Of a stretch of 64,000 nucleotides of DNA, positions 9,325 to 19,299 are shown piece after piece. The translations under genes and the position numbers were made by a program. The DNA lies in contig JARLHL010000023.1 in NCBI GenBank assembly GCA_031292275.1, positions 1 through 64,000 of the forward strand, read 5' to 3'. Source of the DNA: Desulfocapsaceae bacterium. Lineage in GTDB: Bacteria; Desulfobacterota; Desulfobulbia; Desulfobulbales; Desulfocapsaceae. Every line of letters starts with the position of its first letter. Position 1 is the stretch's first letter. The notes below the pieces were generated by a model. It saw only the letters and a list, made by a program, of their open reading frames with translations. It was not told the DNA's origin and did no database searches.

Positions 9325-10344
9325 ATGAATACAACCTTTCTGCAAGCATGTCGTGGTGAAAAGACGGAGTATACGCCTGTCTGGATGATGCGCCAGGCGG
9401 GACGCTACCTGCCCGAGTATCAAAAGGTCAGAGGCGGCATCTCCTTTCTCGATCTGTGCAAGACGCCCGATCTCTGTGTCGAGGTGACGCTGCAACCCGT
9501 CAACCGCCTGAATATGGATGCGGCCATCCTCTTCTCCGATATCCTGATCCCCATGGAGGCCATGGGGGCGGGGCTGGAATTCAACGAGGGTCGGGGTCCA
9601 GTCTTTCATCAGACCATTCGAGATCAGGCAGGCCTGGACCGACTCATTGTTCCCGATCCCGAGGCAAGCATGGGTTTTGTCATGGAGACCATCCGTCTCC
9701 TGCGCCGGGAACTCAAGGTGCCGCTCATCGGCTTTGCCGGGGCCCCCTTCACCTGCGCCACCTACCTGATCGAAGGCGGTTCCTCCAAGACCTTCTGGGA
9801 GACCAAAAAGATGATGTTCACCCAGCCGGGACTCTTTCACGGGCTGATGGAGAAGATCACCCTCTGCACCCTGGCCTACCTGCAAGCCCAGGCCAGGGCC
9901 GGCGCCCAGGCCCTGCAGATTTTCGATTCCTGGGCGGGAATTCTGGCCCCGTGCGACTTCGAAGAATTCGCCCTGCCCTACGTGCAGCGGATCATCGCGG
10001 GCCTCAAGGACACGAAACTGCCCCTTATCTATTTTGCCAATAACGGCGCCACGCTCCTGGATCTGGCGGTTCTTTCCGGGGCGGACGTCCTTGGCATCGA
10101 CTGGAGGATCAACATCCGAGAGGCCATCAGGCGCGTCGGCCCCAGGGCGATCCAGGGCAATCTCGACCCCTTTGCCCTGCTGCTGCCCGCCCCCGAACTC
10201 CGGGCCCGGATCAAGCGCCTGCTGGACGCCGCCGCCGACGCCCACGGTTATATCTTCAACCTGGGGCACGGCATCCACCAGTTCACTCCGCCCGATCAGG
10301 CAAAATGCGCCGTGGATGCCGTCCATGAACTGAGCGGCAGATGA
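9325..10344 (+). CDS. hemE: Uroporphyrinogen III decarboxylase
   Basis: HemE converts uroporphyrinogen III to coproporphyrinogen III. The family signature PVWMMRQAGRYLPEY is intact near residue 20. GAPFTCATYLIEGG, QIFDSWAG and FNLGHGI are all present, so this is a true HemE and not a MtaA/CmuA methyltransferase. Length 339 aa is normal. The frame extends upstream to 9151, but that part overlaps ahbD and is not conserved, so MNTTFLQ is taken as the start. Confidence 0.95.
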   Translation: MNTTFLQACRGEKTEYTPVWMMRQAGRYLPEYQKVRGGISFLDLCKTPDLCVEVTLQPVNRLNMDAAILFSDILIPMEAMGAGLEFNEGRGPVFHQTIRDQAGLDRLIVPDPEASMGFVMETIRLLRRELKVPLIGFAGAPFTCATYLIEGGSSKTFWETKKMMFTQPGLFHGLMEKITLCTLAYLQAQARAGAQALQIFDSWAGILAPCDFEEFALPYVQRIIAGLKDTKLPLIYFANNGATLLDLAVLSGADVLGIDWRINIREAIRRVGPRAIQGNLDPFALLLPAPELRARIKRLLDAAADAHGYIFNLGHGIHQFTPPDQAKCAVDAVHELSGR

Positions 10345-10375
10345 GTCCCGCAGGCAACTGAATCGGATAGTGACA

Positions 10376-10960
10376 ATGCATGAACCTCCTTCCATAGCCC
10401 GCTGCCTGTCTCTGATGGATGATTTTGCGATGCTGGAGAATATCCGGGAGCACTCCATCATGGTTGCACGCACCGCCCAGGCCCTGCTGGACTCTCTGCG
10501 CCCGGCGGCCGGAATGCTGCCCTCCAGGCATCTGGTCGTCTCCGGGGCCCTGCTCCATGATATCGCCAAGACCCAGTGCATCAGGACCAACTGCGACCAC
10601 TCGCAGGTCGGCAGCGCCATCTGCGCCGATCTGGGCTATCCGGAGATCGGCGAGATCGTCCGCGAGCATGTGATCCTGGCCGACTTTCCGGTGGAACGCT
10701 ACAGACAGGGGATCTTTTCGGCCAAAGACATCGTCTACTACGCCGACAAGAGGGTCCTGCACGACCAGATCGTCTCCCTGGACATCAGGCTCGGCTATAT
10801 CATTGAGCGTTACGGCAACAACAACGAAGTCTATCACGCGCTGATCAGGAAGAATTTCGTCCGCTGCCAGGATCTGGAAGGCTTCCTCTTCGCCCATATC
10901 AGTTACCCCCCCAAGGAACTGGCCCTCCAGGTCAGCGCCGCTCCCCCCTTAAGCGACTAG
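10376..10960 (+). CDS. HD-domain phosphohydrolase-like protein
   Basis: A 194-residue HD-superfamily protein. Metal-binding residues are visible as EHSIMVA, LLHDIAK (the HD pair) and EHVIL. This gives a single-domain metal-dependent phosphohydrolase of unknown substrate. It begins about 30 bases after hemE and is probably in the same transcript. A GTG at 10370 two codons earlier is an alternative start; neither has a strong ribosome site. A link to heme synthesis is only contextual. Confidence 0.8.
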   Translation: MHEPPSIARCLSLMDDFAMLENIREHSIMVARTAQALLDSLRPAAGMLPSRHLVVSGALLHDIAKTQCIRTNCDHSQVGSAICADLGYPEIGEIVREHVILADFPVERYRQGIFSAKDIVYYADKRVLHDQIVSLDIRLGYIIERYGNNNEVYHALIRKNFVRCQDLEGFLFAHISYPPKELALQVSAAPPLSD

Positions 10961-10983
10961 CGCCGGTTCCCTCCCCTTAGCAG

Positions 10984-11010
10984 CCCCGGGCGGCGGGGAT
11001 TGTAATTTTA
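10984..11010 (+). terminator. Probable terminator after the HD gene
   Basis: A short GC stem (CCCCG/CGGGG, loop GGCGG) is followed by ATTGTAATTTTATT. It lies between the convergent HD and hoxH genes. Confidence 0.45.
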
Positions 11011-12426
11011 TTAGGTCTCGCCAAGTATGGTGCCGTCGGTCTTCATAAAACGGATGGTGAAGGGTGCCTGGCCAAGGGCATGGGTTGAACAACTCAGGCA
11101 GGGGTCGAAGGCCCGGATGAGGGCCTCCACCCGATTCAAGGCCCCCTCGGTAATCTTCGCACCGGTAATAAAGCGTTTGGCGACCTGCAGCACCCCCCGG
11201 CTCATGGCCATGGTGTTATGTCCCGTGGCAACGATCAGGTTGGCCCAGGTCATCAGGCCGTCTTCATCGACGCGGTAATGATGGATCAGCGTCCCTCGAG
11301 GGGCCTCGACACAACCGACGCCTTCGGGGAAATTGGGCTGGGCAACGGCCCTGACCCGGGCAGCAAGGATGGCAGGTTCGGCCAGCAGGCCCTGCATGGT
11401 CTCGATACAGAACAGTATCTCAATCAGCCGGGCATAATGATTGAAAAAGGAACTCATGAGCGGCCCCCTCTCAATCTCCCTGAATTCCGCCCATTCCTGA
11501 TCGGCCAGCGCCGTACCGCATCCATTGCAGACATTCAGCCGGGCGGCGGGACCCACCCGATAGATCCCGGCGGGGAAACCCAGGGGTTTATAATAGGGAA
11601 ACTTCAGATAAGACCAAGGCTCGACGGCCTCGGCAATATACTCCCGGTAGTCTGCCGGATCGATGGCATCGGCAACGATATGCCCTTTGGCGTCGATGAT
11701 CCGGAGCCTGCCGCTGACATGTTCGAGATTGCCCTCCTCATCGACCATCCCCATGAAATAAGTCGGGAAATTGGCAAAGGTCCGGATCTCTTCCCGATGC
11801 TGGTCCAGGGTCTTTTTAAACAGGGCCAGGGTCCGGATAATGATCTCCAGGGCCTCGGGGATCATCTGCAGCATCGTCTGGCGATGCCCGGCATCCAAAG
11901 GAGCATTGACGCCACCGGGGACCACCCAGGAGGCATGGATGCGCTTGCCGCTGATCATCTCGATAATCTGCTGCCCGATCTTCCTCAGCCGGATTCCGTC
12001 CCGCGCCATCTCGGGATAGGCCTCTATGATACCGGTAATATTTCGTTTCGCGGGATCGGCGTCCATCCCCAGGAACAAATCCGGCGATGAAAGGTAGAAG
12101 AAGCTCAGCGCATGCGACTGGATGAATTCCCCGCAGTTGAGCAACCGCCTGAGCAGGCTTGCGGCCTCAGGGGGATGGACGCCCAGAATGGCGTCGCAGG
12201 CCTTGCCCGAGGCCAGGGCGTGGCTGACCGGACAGATGCCGCAGATCCTCTCGGTGATGGCAGGCATCTCATAATAGGGTCTGCCCTCGCAGAGCTTCTC
12301 AAAGCCCCGGAACTGGGTCACGTGAAAGCGGGCATCGCTGACCTGGCCGTCATCATCGAGGATGATGGTGATCTTCCCATGGCCTTCAATCCTTGTGATC
12401 GGTTCTATGGTGATGGTCTCAGCCAT
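11011..12426 (-). CDS. hoxH: [NiFe] hydrogenase large subunit, HoxH type
   Basis: The catalytic subunit of a bidirectional NAD-linked hydrogenase. The four NiFe ligand cysteines are in ERICGICPVSH near the N-terminus and DPCLSCSTH near the C-terminus. About 22 residues follow that His, a tail that maturation proteases normally remove. The length (471 aa) fits group 3 enzymes, and the flanking HoxEFUY set indicates group 3d. A GGAGGAG site precedes the ATG. No hyp genes or HoxW-type protease are in the window, so maturation factors must lie elsewhere. Confidence 0.93.
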   Translation of the reverse strand: MAETITIEPITRIEGHGKITIILDDDGQVSDARFHVTQFRGFEKLCEGRPYYEMPAITERICGICPVSHALASGKACDAILGVHPPEAASLLRRLLNCGEFIQSHALSFFYLSSPDLFLGMDADPAKRNITGIIEAYPEMARDGIRLRKIGQQIIEMISGKRIHASWVVPGGVNAPLDAGHRQTMLQMIPEALEIIIRTLALFKKTLDQHREEIRTFANFPTYFMGMVDEEGNLEHVSGRLRIIDAKGHIVADAIDPADYREYIAEAVEPWSYLKFPYYKPLGFPAGIYRVGPAARLNVCNGCGTALADQEWAEFREIERGPLMSSFFNHYARLIEILFCIETMQGLLAEPAILAARVRAVAQPNFPEGVGCVEAPRGTLIHHYRVDEDGLMTWANLIVATGHNTMAMSRGVLQVAKRFITGAKITEGALNRVEALIRAFDPCLSCSTHALGQAPFTIRFMKTDGTILGET

Positions 12427-12463
12427 TGCTGCTCCTCCATAAAAATGAGCGGTCTCGTCGCTC

Positions 12464-13012
12464 TCATGCCCCGAACCTGGTCCGGCCGTTCATGTTCGGA
12501 CGCCGGCCGGCCAGAAGTTCGGAGAAGAGATAGAGAATCGCTTCCGGCGGCGGTGGACAGCCGGTCAGAAAGATGTCCACCGGGACGAACTCGTGCACAG
12601 GCCTGGCCTGGGGGCAGAGTGCGGGCACCTCCTGGAAAAAAAGGGTGTCCCGGCTTATCGCCGCAGCCGGGCAGGCGTTCTCCGCATAGGCCCTGGCCAA
12701 GACATCCGCCACCGGATACCTGTTGCGCATCCCCGGCACATTGGCGGTGACCGCGCAATCCCCGAAGGAGACCAGGATTCCGCTTCGATCCCGGATGGTC
12801 AGGACCTTTTCCCTGTCGGATTCGCTGCCGACCGCACCCTCGACCAGGCTCACGTCCACATGATCGGGGAAGGATTTGGTGTCCACCAGCGGACTGAAGA
12901 GAATCTCCACCTGGCCCGCAAGATCGATCAGAAACTCGTCGATGTCCAGGAACGACATATGACAGCCGGAGCAGCTGTCCAGCCAGATCGTTGCAAGCGT
13001 TATTTTGGCCAT
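12464..13012 (-). CDS. hoxY: [NiFe] hydrogenase small subunit, HoxY type
   Basis: A 182-residue small subunit carrying the proximal 4Fe-4S cluster, with ligands in [12 protein letters not shown] at the N-terminus, a central FGDCAV and GCPPPPE near the C-terminus. It lacks the signal peptide and extra clusters of membrane uptake enzymes, as expected for cytoplasmic HoxY. It overlaps the 3' end of hoxU by 13 bases and is followed by hoxH after 37 bases. Confidence 0.93.
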   Translation of the reverse strand: MAKITLATIWLDSCSGCHMSFLDIDEFLIDLAGQVEILFSPLVDTKSFPDHVDVSLVEGAVGSESDREKVLTIRDRSGILVSFGDCAVTANVPGMRNRYPVADVLARAYAENACPAAAISRDTLFFQEVPALCPQARPVHEFVPVDIFLTGCPPPPEAILYLFSELLAGRRPNMNGRTRFGA

Positions 13013-13767
13013 GATTCATCCTGCCTCCCTCTCATCATCTGCAGATACGGCAAAAACTGGCGGCGCTTGATCATCTCCGCCACCGATTTTCCCTTCTCCG
13101 ACAAGGCCCCGGTCGGGCAGACCTGGACGCATTTTCCGCATCCCGTACAGGTCTCCGAGCTCCCCCAGGGCTGATTGAGATCGGTGATCACCCGGGAGGT
13201 GATGCCGCGGCCCATGATATCCCAGGTATGCGCCCCTTCGATCTCGTCACAGACCCGCACGCATCTGAGGCAGAGCACACACCGGTTATGATCGACAGAA
13301 AACCGGCTGTGAGAGGCATCGACGGCCAGACGGGGATAGAGATAGGGGTAGCGGACATGGGAGATGCCAAGTTCCACCGCCAGGTTCTGCAGCTCGCAGT
13401 GCCCGTTGGAGACGCAGACTGCGCAGACGTGATTGCGCTCGGTGAAGAGCAGCTCAAGGATCTTCTTGCGATAGCTGACCACCCTCTCCGAGGCGGTAAT
13501 AATTTCCATATCCTGCCGGGGAAAAGTAACACAGGAGGGCAGCAGCCTGGCCACACCTTTGACCTCGACGATGCACAGCCTGCAGGCCCCCCGTTCGGAC
13601 AGCCCGTCCAGATGGCAGAGGGTTGGGATAGATATCCCGTTCTGCCGGGCCACACTCAGGATGGATTCATCCTCGTGGGCACTGACGACGCGCTCATCGA
13701 TCCTGAAGGTCAGCAGACGGGAAGGATTCAGGTCGGAACGGACATTTTTGCGGGGATGGATCTTCAT
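13000..13767 (-). CDS. hoxU: Hydrogenase diaphorase iron-sulfur subunit, HoxU type
   Basis: A NuoG N-terminal-like electron-relay subunit. Visible clusters are an N-terminal 2Fe-2S site ([15 protein letters not shown]), an HC3-type segment ([12 protein letters not shown]), and two 4Fe-4S motifs ([11 protein letters not shown] and [11 protein letters not shown]). ATG 13767 is chosen because GGGAGG precedes it and its ATG overlaps the hoxF stop as ATGA. A longer frame to 13806 lies inside hoxF. It passes electrons between HoxF and HoxYH. Confidence 0.93.
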   Translation of the reverse strand: MKIHPRKNVRSDLNPSRLLTFRIDERVVSAHEDESILSVARQNGISIPTLCHLDGLSERGACRLCIVEVKGVARLLPSCVTFPRQDMEIITASERVVSYRKKILELLFTERNHVCAVCVSNGHCELQNLAVELGISHVRYPYLYPRLAVDASHSRFSVDHNRCVLCLRCVRVCDEIEGAHTWDIMGRGITSRVITDLNQPWGSSETCTGCGKCVQVCPTGALSEKGKSVAEMIKRRQFLPYLQMMRGRQDESWPK

Positions 13768-15404
13768 GCAACCTCCCTTGCGGCCTTGCAGGCCCCGGCC
13801 AGACACCGTTTATCATGGATGTGGGACAGATAGTCATCGCGGAAATACCGGAGGGTCGTCAGCACCGGATTGGGGGCGCTCTGCCCCAAACCGCAGAGGC
13901 TGGTGCTCTTCATCAGATCGCAAAGGTCCTCTAACATGGCCAGGTCATCAGGACCCGAGAGGTTGCCGGTTATCCTGCACAAGATGTCGTATATCTGCCG
14001 CGTTCCGACGCGGCAGGGCGCACACTTGCCGCAGGATTCGGACATGCAGAACTCCATGAAGAATCTGGCCACATCCACCATGCACGAGGACTCATCCATG
14101 ACGATCATGCCGCCCGAGCCCATAATGGAGCCCACCTTGGCCAGCGAGTCGTAATCAACAGGCATATCCAGAAACTGTCCGGGAATACAGCCACCGGAAG
14201 GTCCCCCGGTCTGTACGGCCTTAAACTCCTTTCCCCGGGGAATACCGCCGCCGATATCGAAGACGATATCACGCAGCGAGGTTCCCATGGGCACCTCGAT
14301 CAGCCCGGTGTTCATGATTTTTCCGGCCAGCGCGAAGACCTTGGTGCCCTTACTCTTTTCCGTGCCCAGGCCCGCAAACCACCGGCCTCCTTTGCGGATG
14401 AGAGGAGGGACGTTGGCAAAGGTCTCGACATTGTTGATGAGGGTGGGATGCTCCCAGAGACCGAACTCCGCCGGGAATGGCGGCCGGGGCCGGGGCCGTC
14501 CCATCCGGCCTTCGATGGAGGCGATGAGGGCAGTCTCTTCACCGCAGACAAAGGCCCCCGCCCCCAGGCGGACTTTAATATTGAAGCTGAAGGAGGTATT
14601 GAAGATATTGTTTCCCAACACCCCCATGCGTTCCGCCTGAAAGAGGGCCAGCCTGACCCTTTTGACGGCCAGGGGATACTCGGCCCGGACGTAAATATAT
14701 CCCTGGCTGGCCCCGGTGGCATAACCGGCGATGGCCATGCCCTCGATCACCCGATGCGGATCACTCTCCAGGACCGAACGATCCATGAAGGCCCCGGGGT
14801 CGCCTTCATCGGCATTGCAGATGACGAATTTTGTCAGACCGGAGGCCTTTGCGACACTGGTCCATTTCAGTCCCGTGGGGAATCCGGCCCCGCCTCTTCC
14901 CCGCAAACCGCTCCTGCTGACCTCTTCGATCACCTCCGTCGGACTCATCTGGCTGACGGCAAGGGCGAGTCCCCCGTAGCCGGACTCTGCCATGTACTCC
15001 TCGATGCGCTCCGGGTCTATCCGGCCGCAGTTTTCCAGGACAATCCGGACCTGCCGCCGGAAAAAGGCCGAATTGACGGGGCATATCAGGCGTTCGACGG
15101 GAGCGCCGCCCAGGGCTTCGAGGATGTCAGAGACATCGGAGACCTTCACCCCCTGATAAAATATGCCGGCAGTCTCCAGGGAGAGCAAAGGGCCTGCCGT
15201 GCAGAGCCCCAAACAGCCGACACCTTTGACCCTGCACCAGGTATCGAGCCCCCGCCTGGCGATCTCCTTTTCCAGGGCCTCCTTCAGCTGGCCGCTGCCG
15301 CAGGACAGACAGCCTGCTGCGACGCAGACATGGATCTGGTGCTGAAAGCCCTCCTGTTTCGATTTTTCAATCCTGGCAATCTGATGCAAATCTTCAATGT
15401 TCAT
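13764..15404 (-). CDS. hoxF: Hydrogenase diaphorase NADH-binding subunit, HoxF type
   Basis: The NuoF-like flavoprotein that binds FMN and NAD(H). The N-terminal 110 residues are a thioredoxin-like 2Fe-2S domain (CVAAGCLSC...CLGLC). The Rossmann/FMN block [13 protein letters not shown] and [13 protein letters not shown] follow, and a C-terminal 4Fe-4S site has [10 protein letters not shown] with a later SLCGLG. 546 residues is normal. It overlaps hoxE by 11 bases, indicating tight coupling. Confidence 0.94.
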   Translation of the reverse strand: MNIEDLHQIARIEKSKQEGFQHQIHVCVAAGCLSCGSGQLKEALEKEIARRGLDTWCRVKGVGCLGLCTAGPLLSLETAGIFYQGVKVSDVSDILEALGGAPVERLICPVNSAFFRRQVRIVLENCGRIDPERIEEYMAESGYGGLALAVSQMSPTEVIEEVSRSGLRGRGGAGFPTGLKWTSVAKASGLTKFVICNADEGDPGAFMDRSVLESDPHRVIEGMAIAGYATGASQGYIYVRAEYPLAVKRVRLALFQAERMGVLGNNIFNTSFSFNIKVRLGAGAFVCGEETALIASIEGRMGRPRPRPPFPAEFGLWEHPTLINNVETFANVPPLIRKGGRWFAGLGTEKSKGTKVFALAGKIMNTGLIEVPMGTSLRDIVFDIGGGIPRGKEFKAVQTGGPSGGCIPGQFLDMPVDYDSLAKVGSIMGSGGMIVMDESSCMVDVARFFMEFCMSESCGKCAPCRVGTRQIYDILCRITGNLSGPDDLAMLEDLCDLMKSTSLCGLGQSAPNPVLTTLRYFRDDYLSHIHDKRCLAGACKAAREVA

Positions 15405-15921
15405 GGCCCCGCCACCTCCCTATGCGTTCAAGGACGTGCTCCGAATCCAGCTTGCCGGTCACCTCACCGTCGAAGACACCGGCCGGGGCCAGCCCGCAGG
15501 ACCCCAGACAGCGAGCCACCAGCAGGGAGACCTTGCCGTCCGAGGTGGTTTCGCCGGAGACAATCCCCTCCCCCTCCCGGAGAGCGTCGAGGATCGCCCC
15601 CGAACCGCCGATATAGCAGGCCGTGCCCATGCAGATCACGCAGGTATGCTCTCCCGGCGGCTTCAGAGAGAAGGAATGATAGAAAGTGGCCACCGCGTAA
15701 ACCCTGCTGAGGGGGACACGCAGGGTCCGGGCCACGTATTTCAGGACGTCTTCCTCAAGATAACCGAAGGATTCCTGAACGGCATGCAGGGTCTCGATCA
15801 GGGCATGGGCCTCGTTCCTGTAGAGCTGCATGGTTCGATTCACCAGGCGCAGGCGGCGGTCTTCAACAGATTTCGAAGATACTTGGACGCTGGCTTCGGG
15901 AGGTGCTCCCTGATCTTTCAT
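15394..15921 (-). CDS. hoxE: Hydrogenase diaphorase subunit, HoxE type
   Basis: A NuoE-like 2Fe-2S protein of 175 residues. The cluster ligands are in CVICMGTACYIGG and CLGSCGLAPA, and VYAVATFYHSF is the usual family signature. The start at 15921 has AAGGAG about eight bases upstream. The open frame continues to 16044 but without a ribosome site. First gene of hoxEFUYH, with a good promoter about 225 bases upstream. Confidence 0.92.
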   Translation of the reverse strand: MKDQGAPPEASVQVSSKSVEDRRLRLVNRTMQLYRNEAHALIETLHAVQESFGYLEEDVLKYVARTLRVPLSRVYAVATFYHSFSLKPPGEHTCVICMGTACYIGGSGAILDALREGEGIVSGETTSDGKVSLLVARCLGSCGLAPAGVFDGEVTGKLDSEHVLERIGRWRGHEH

Positions 15922-16152
15922 GGCGGACTCTCCTTTCATTGAAATGAGCGGAAAGACGGCAAATGACAGGTGTACGGGTTTGTTCAAGGCAGTTTGTCGA
16001 TTGCCTTGGGATAATGCACAGATATTTTCCGCATTTCCGGCCACAAGAGCCGCAGGGATGCTTTACGCAGGCGGGGAAGGACGATTGAATGGGGAACAGG
16101 ACCCCCGGCAGTCACTTCCCGGACGGTTCCATCTCAGTTTTGCCTCTACCTT

Positions 16153-16182
16153 ATTATAGTCGTTCTGGATACATGAATGCAA
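16153..16182 (-). promoter_or_regulatory. Sigma70-type promoter for hoxEFUYH
   Basis: On the minus strand: -35 TTGCAT, 18-base spacer, -10 TATAAT, predicting a start near 16146 and a leader of about 225 bases before hoxE. It is the only strong match in the interval between the PNPOx gene and hoxE. Confidence 0.6.
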
Positions 16183-16291
16183 CTTTAATTATCAAACACC
16201 CCACCCAACGGAAAACTGGTGGCAGAAGGCAGGATGATACGCAGTTTCTGTGCCCTGAGACAGGTTTTTTCCATTGAGGCGGAAAAGTCAA

Positions 16292-16876
16292 TCAGCTTTC
16301 CAGCAGCCGGGCAGCCTCTTCATCACCGGGCAGTCCGCGTTCGCGCAGGTAGTCGGCAATCCGCCGCCTCTCCTCAGGGCTCTTCTTCTGGGCAAGATCG
16401 CTCTTGCAGCTGAGCCTCTCGATTCTGACCGCTATAACCGCGCACAGACCGACCGCCTGCGCATCGGCGGTGATGGCGGCAAAATCCGGCTGCCCTTCGT
16501 GAACGGCCATCAGCGCATTTAAAGCCGCCACCTTTTCAGTGAGGTCTTCGACGATCTCAGCCCTGCCGCGGATGATGATGCAGTGATAAAACTGATGAAC
16601 CTGACAGGGAGGTCTGACCGGATCGAAGGCCAGATCGAGATAGGCCAGGGGGATATCGATCTCGAAGCAGACCCTGCTGTCCGCCAGGATATTATCCAGC
16701 TTCTCCCCCTGGCGGGCGCAATGGAAATAAATCGCATCCTGAAAGAAGACGTAATTCACCGGCGTAATATAGGGATAGCCGTCCCGGCCAGTGCTTGCCA
16801 GCCTGCCCACCCGGCAGCGGACAAGGAGCCTGCGGACGGTCATTTGATCAGTGATCGCGGATTGCCTCCGGCGCAT
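16292..16876 (-). CDS. Pyridoxamine 5'-phosphate oxidase-like flavoprotein (NimA type)
   Basis: A split-barrel FMN-binding protein of 194 residues. VGRLASTGRDGYPYITPVNYV, here extending through IYFHCA, is the characteristic N-terminal strand set of the NimA/PNPOx-like family. Members include nitroimidazole reductases and heme or flavin oxidoreductases, so the substrate is not assignable. A GGGGAGG site precedes the ATG. It starts 14 bases after rph and is probably co-transcribed with it. Confidence 0.82.
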   Translation of the reverse strand: MRRRQSAITDQMTVRRLLVRCRVGRLASTGRDGYPYITPVNYVFFQDAIYFHCARQGEKLDNILADSRVCFEIDIPLAYLDLAFDPVRPPCQVHQFYHCIIIRGRAEIVEDLTEKVAALNALMAVHEGQPDFAAITADAQAVGLCAVIAVRIERLSCKSDLAQKKSPEERRRIADYLRERGLPGDEEAARLLES

Positions 16877-16890
16877 GTCCAGCCTCCCCT

Positions 16891-17586
16891 TTACCAGAGA
16901 TCGAACAGCTTCTGGATCCCCTGGCTGGCAAGCCCGGACAGGACAAGAAAGGATTCATTGCTGAAGGGCTCGCCCTCGGCAGTGGACTGGATCTCGATCC
17001 AGCGGCCATCCCCGGCCATCACAAAATTGGCGTCCACCTCAGCCCGCGAATCCTCGCCGTAGTCCAGGTCAAGCATCGGTACCCCGTCCACCATCCCCGC
17101 CGAGATGGCGGCAACAGGCATAATGACGGGCATCTTCTCCAGTTTTCCGTCAACGACCAGGCGGCCCAGAGCATTGCGAACCGCCAGGGCGGCCCCGGTG
17201 ATGGATGCGGTGCGGGTGCCGCCGTCGGCATTGAGGACATCGCAGTCGATCCGCAGGGTCCTCTCGCCGATGGCCGCCAGATCCACCATCATCCTGAGGC
17301 TGCGGCCGATCAGACGCTGAATCTCATAGGTCCGGCCCGATCTGCCGGATACCGACTCGCGGCGGCTGCGGCTGGAGGTGGCGCAGGGCAGCATGCCGTA
17401 TTCGGCGGTGATCCAGCCCTGGCCGCTGCCCTTGAGAAAAGAAGGAACCGTCTCTTCCACCGAGACGCCGCAGGCCACGTGGGTGTTGCCCATCTTGATC
17501 AGAATGGAGGCATCCGCCTGGGGCTGAAAGTCCCGGACGATGGAGACGGGACGAAGACTGTTCGGGGCACGGTTGTCGCTACGCAT
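16891..17586 (-). CDS. rph: Ribonuclease PH
   Basis: A phosphorolytic 3'-exoribonuclease that trims tRNA 3' ends. The N-terminal arginine-rich start, [19 protein letters not shown], the [17 protein letters not shown] block and [16 protein letters not shown] are all diagnostic. The length (231 aa) is close to the normal ~240. The start has AAGGAA upstream. An intergenic repeat copy lies just upstream. Confidence 0.96.
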   Translation of the reverse strand: MRSDNRAPNSLRPVSIVRDFQPQADASILIKMGNTHVACGVSVEETVPSFLKGSGQGWITAEYGMLPCATSSRSRRESVSGRSGRTYEIQRLIGRSLRMMVDLAAIGERTLRIDCDVLNADGGTRTASITGAALAVRNALGRLVVDGKLEKMPVIMPVAAISAGMVDGVPMLDLDYGEDSRAEVDANFVMAGDGRWIEIQSTAEGEPFSNESFLVLSGLASQGIQKLFDLW

Positions 17587-17656
17587 GGGAAAATTCCTTT
17601 TATGAGTCAGCCGGGGACAGAATTCAATTCTGTCCCACGAGATTTAAGATCGCCTC

Positions 17657-17757
17657 TATATGAAAGTCTCCCAGAAGCAGCGTCCTCGCCGTACTCAAAT
17701 GAGAAACTTTCATGTTTCGTTAAAGAATCTGGTCCAGCTATGCTGGTTACAGCCTCC
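17657..17757 (+). repeat. Intergenic two-stem repeat, copy A
   Basis: A ~100-bp element nearly identical to the reverse complement of 55111-55210. Stem 1 pairs ATGAAAGTCTC with GAGAAACTTTCAT in a long hairpin. Stem 2 is CCAGC-TAT-GCTGG. It overlaps the very end of the downstream paaK gene (which ends at 17747) and lies upstream of rph. Confidence 0.8.
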
Positions 17758-19045
17758 GTTTGTCAAGCACCCTGCTGCCCTTTCCGTCGAAACGATCCAG
17801 GGTCTTCTCCTCCACCAGCTTGATCTCGACGTGGATCCCCAGTTCCGAGGCAAGCCGGCGCTTGATGGTTTCAATCAGGGCCTTCTGCTTTTTCATCTCA
17901 TCAAAGAAGATGGACTCGACCACCTCCACCATCACAGTGACCCTGTCCTCATTGTTCTCACGCTCGACAATGATCCGGTAATGGGGCTCGGTCCCTTCAA
18001 TATCGAACAGGACCGCCTCAATCTGGGTCGGAAAGACGTTGACGCCCTTGATGATCAGCATGTCGTCGGTACGGCCCATGATCCGGCTCATGCGGGCAAA
18101 GGTCCGCCCGCAGGGACAGGGCCCCGGCAGGATCCGGGTCAGATCGCGGGTCCGGTAGCGGATGACCGGGAAGGCCTCCTTGGTCAGGGTGGTGATGACC
18201 AGTTCCCCGATCTCGCCCGGCGCCACCGGCTCCAGCGTTTTGGGATCCAGAACCTCGACCAGAAAGTGATCTTCATTGATATGCAGGCCGTTGCACTCCT
18301 GACACTCCCCGGCCACACCCGGTCCCATGACCTCGGAGAGACCGTAATTATCCGAGGCCCTGATCCCGAGCCGCTCGTTGATTTCGGCGCGCATGGCCTC
18401 CGACCACGGCTCGGCGCCGAAAACGCCGTAGCGCAGGGACAGTCCGTGGGGGTTGATCCCCATATCCATCATCACATCGGCCATCTTCAGGGCATAAGAG
18501 GGGGTGCAGACCAACGCGGTGGTCTTGAAGTCCTGCATGATCTGGATCTGGCGTTTGGTATTGCCCGAGGAGATAGGAATAACAGAGGCACCCAGGCGTT
18601 CGGCCCCGTAATGGAGGCCGAAGCCGCCGGTGAAGAGGCCGTATCCGAAGGCGATCTGGATCACGTCATCGGCGGTGACCCCAGCGCCGCAGAGGATGCG
18701 GGCCACGAGATCGGACCAGTTTTTGATATCATTGCGGGTATAGCCCACCACCGTGGCCATGCCGGTGGTGCCCGAGGAAGAGTGGACCCGGACAATATCC
18801 CGAAGCGGCACCGCAAAAAGGCCATACGGATAGTTGTCGCGCAGGTCCTGCTTCATTGTGAAAGGCAGTCTCCGCAGATCGGCAAGAGAATTGAAAGAGT
18901 CGAAATCAATCTTCAGCTCATTGAATTTTTTTCGGTAGAACGGCACATGGGTCCCGACCCGGTACAGGGTGGACTGCAGCCTCTCCAATTGCAGCTGTTC
19001 CAGATCCTCTCTGGACATACATTCTTTTTCAGGTTCCCAAAGCAT
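17747..19045 (-). CDS. paaK: Phenylacetate-CoA ligase (first of two)
   Basis: An AMP-forming aryl-acetate CoA ligase of 432 residues. The P-loop SSSGTTG follows VRVH, with the adenylation motif [18 protein letters not shown] and the late YRTRDL...[16 protein letters not shown] block. The start at 19045 aligns with that of the second ligase at 24551-25861, with which it shares nearly every motif. It is the last gene of the iorAB-liv operon, 254 bases after livF, with a repeat copy in the gap. Confidence 0.93.
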   Translation of the reverse strand: MLWEPEKECMSREDLEQLQLERLQSTLYRVGTHVPFYRKKFNELKIDFDSFNSLADLRRLPFTMKQDLRDNYPYGLFAVPLRDIVRVHSSSGTTGMATVVGYTRNDIKNWSDLVARILCGAGVTADDVIQIAFGYGLFTGGFGLHYGAERLGASVIPISSGNTKRQIQIMQDFKTTALVCTPSYALKMADVMMDMGINPHGLSLRYGVFGAEPWSEAMRAEINERLGIRASDNYGLSEVMGPGVAGECQECNGLHINEDHFLVEVLDPKTLEPVAPGEIGELVITTLTKEAFPVIRYRTRDLTRILPGPCPCGRTFARMSRIMGRTDDMLIIKGVNVFPTQIEAVLFDIEGTEPHYRIIVERENNEDRVTVMVEVVESIFFDEMKKQKALIETIKRRLASELGIHVEIKLVEEKTLDRFDGKGSRVLDKRRL

Positions 19046-19072
19046 AATTTTCAGTAGGAAATAATAGAGTTT

Positions 19073-19180
19073 CTATAAAAGTGTCGTTTGCAGCCTGAGA
19101 CTTCTCAAGAGACAGACTTTCATATTGTGTTGTGGCTGGCGCGATCCGTGTCCAGCCATGCCGGTTTGAAGCTGTGAGGC
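19073..19180 (+). repeat. Intergenic two-stem repeat, copy D
   Basis: A divergent member of the same family. TATAAAAGTGTC faces GACAGACTTTCATA, then the shared GTTGTGGCTGGC and TGTCCAGCCATGCCGG. It lies between livF and paaK. Confidence 0.6.
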
Positions 19181-19299
19181 ACCTTCCTGATTGTGCACCG
19201 GGAGATAAGGAAGAGACGCTATTGCCGCCCTCATCCTTCTGCCCTTCGCAGTGTAGTCTAAAAAATGTCCCGGGGCCATGAATTCCAAGCATGCGGGTC

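Noticed and set aside
17660-17757. Short peptide frame MKVSQKQ... shared by repeat copies A and B
   Set aside because: Substitutions between the copies are spread over all codon positions and include many nonsynonymous changes. Other copies do not keep the frame.
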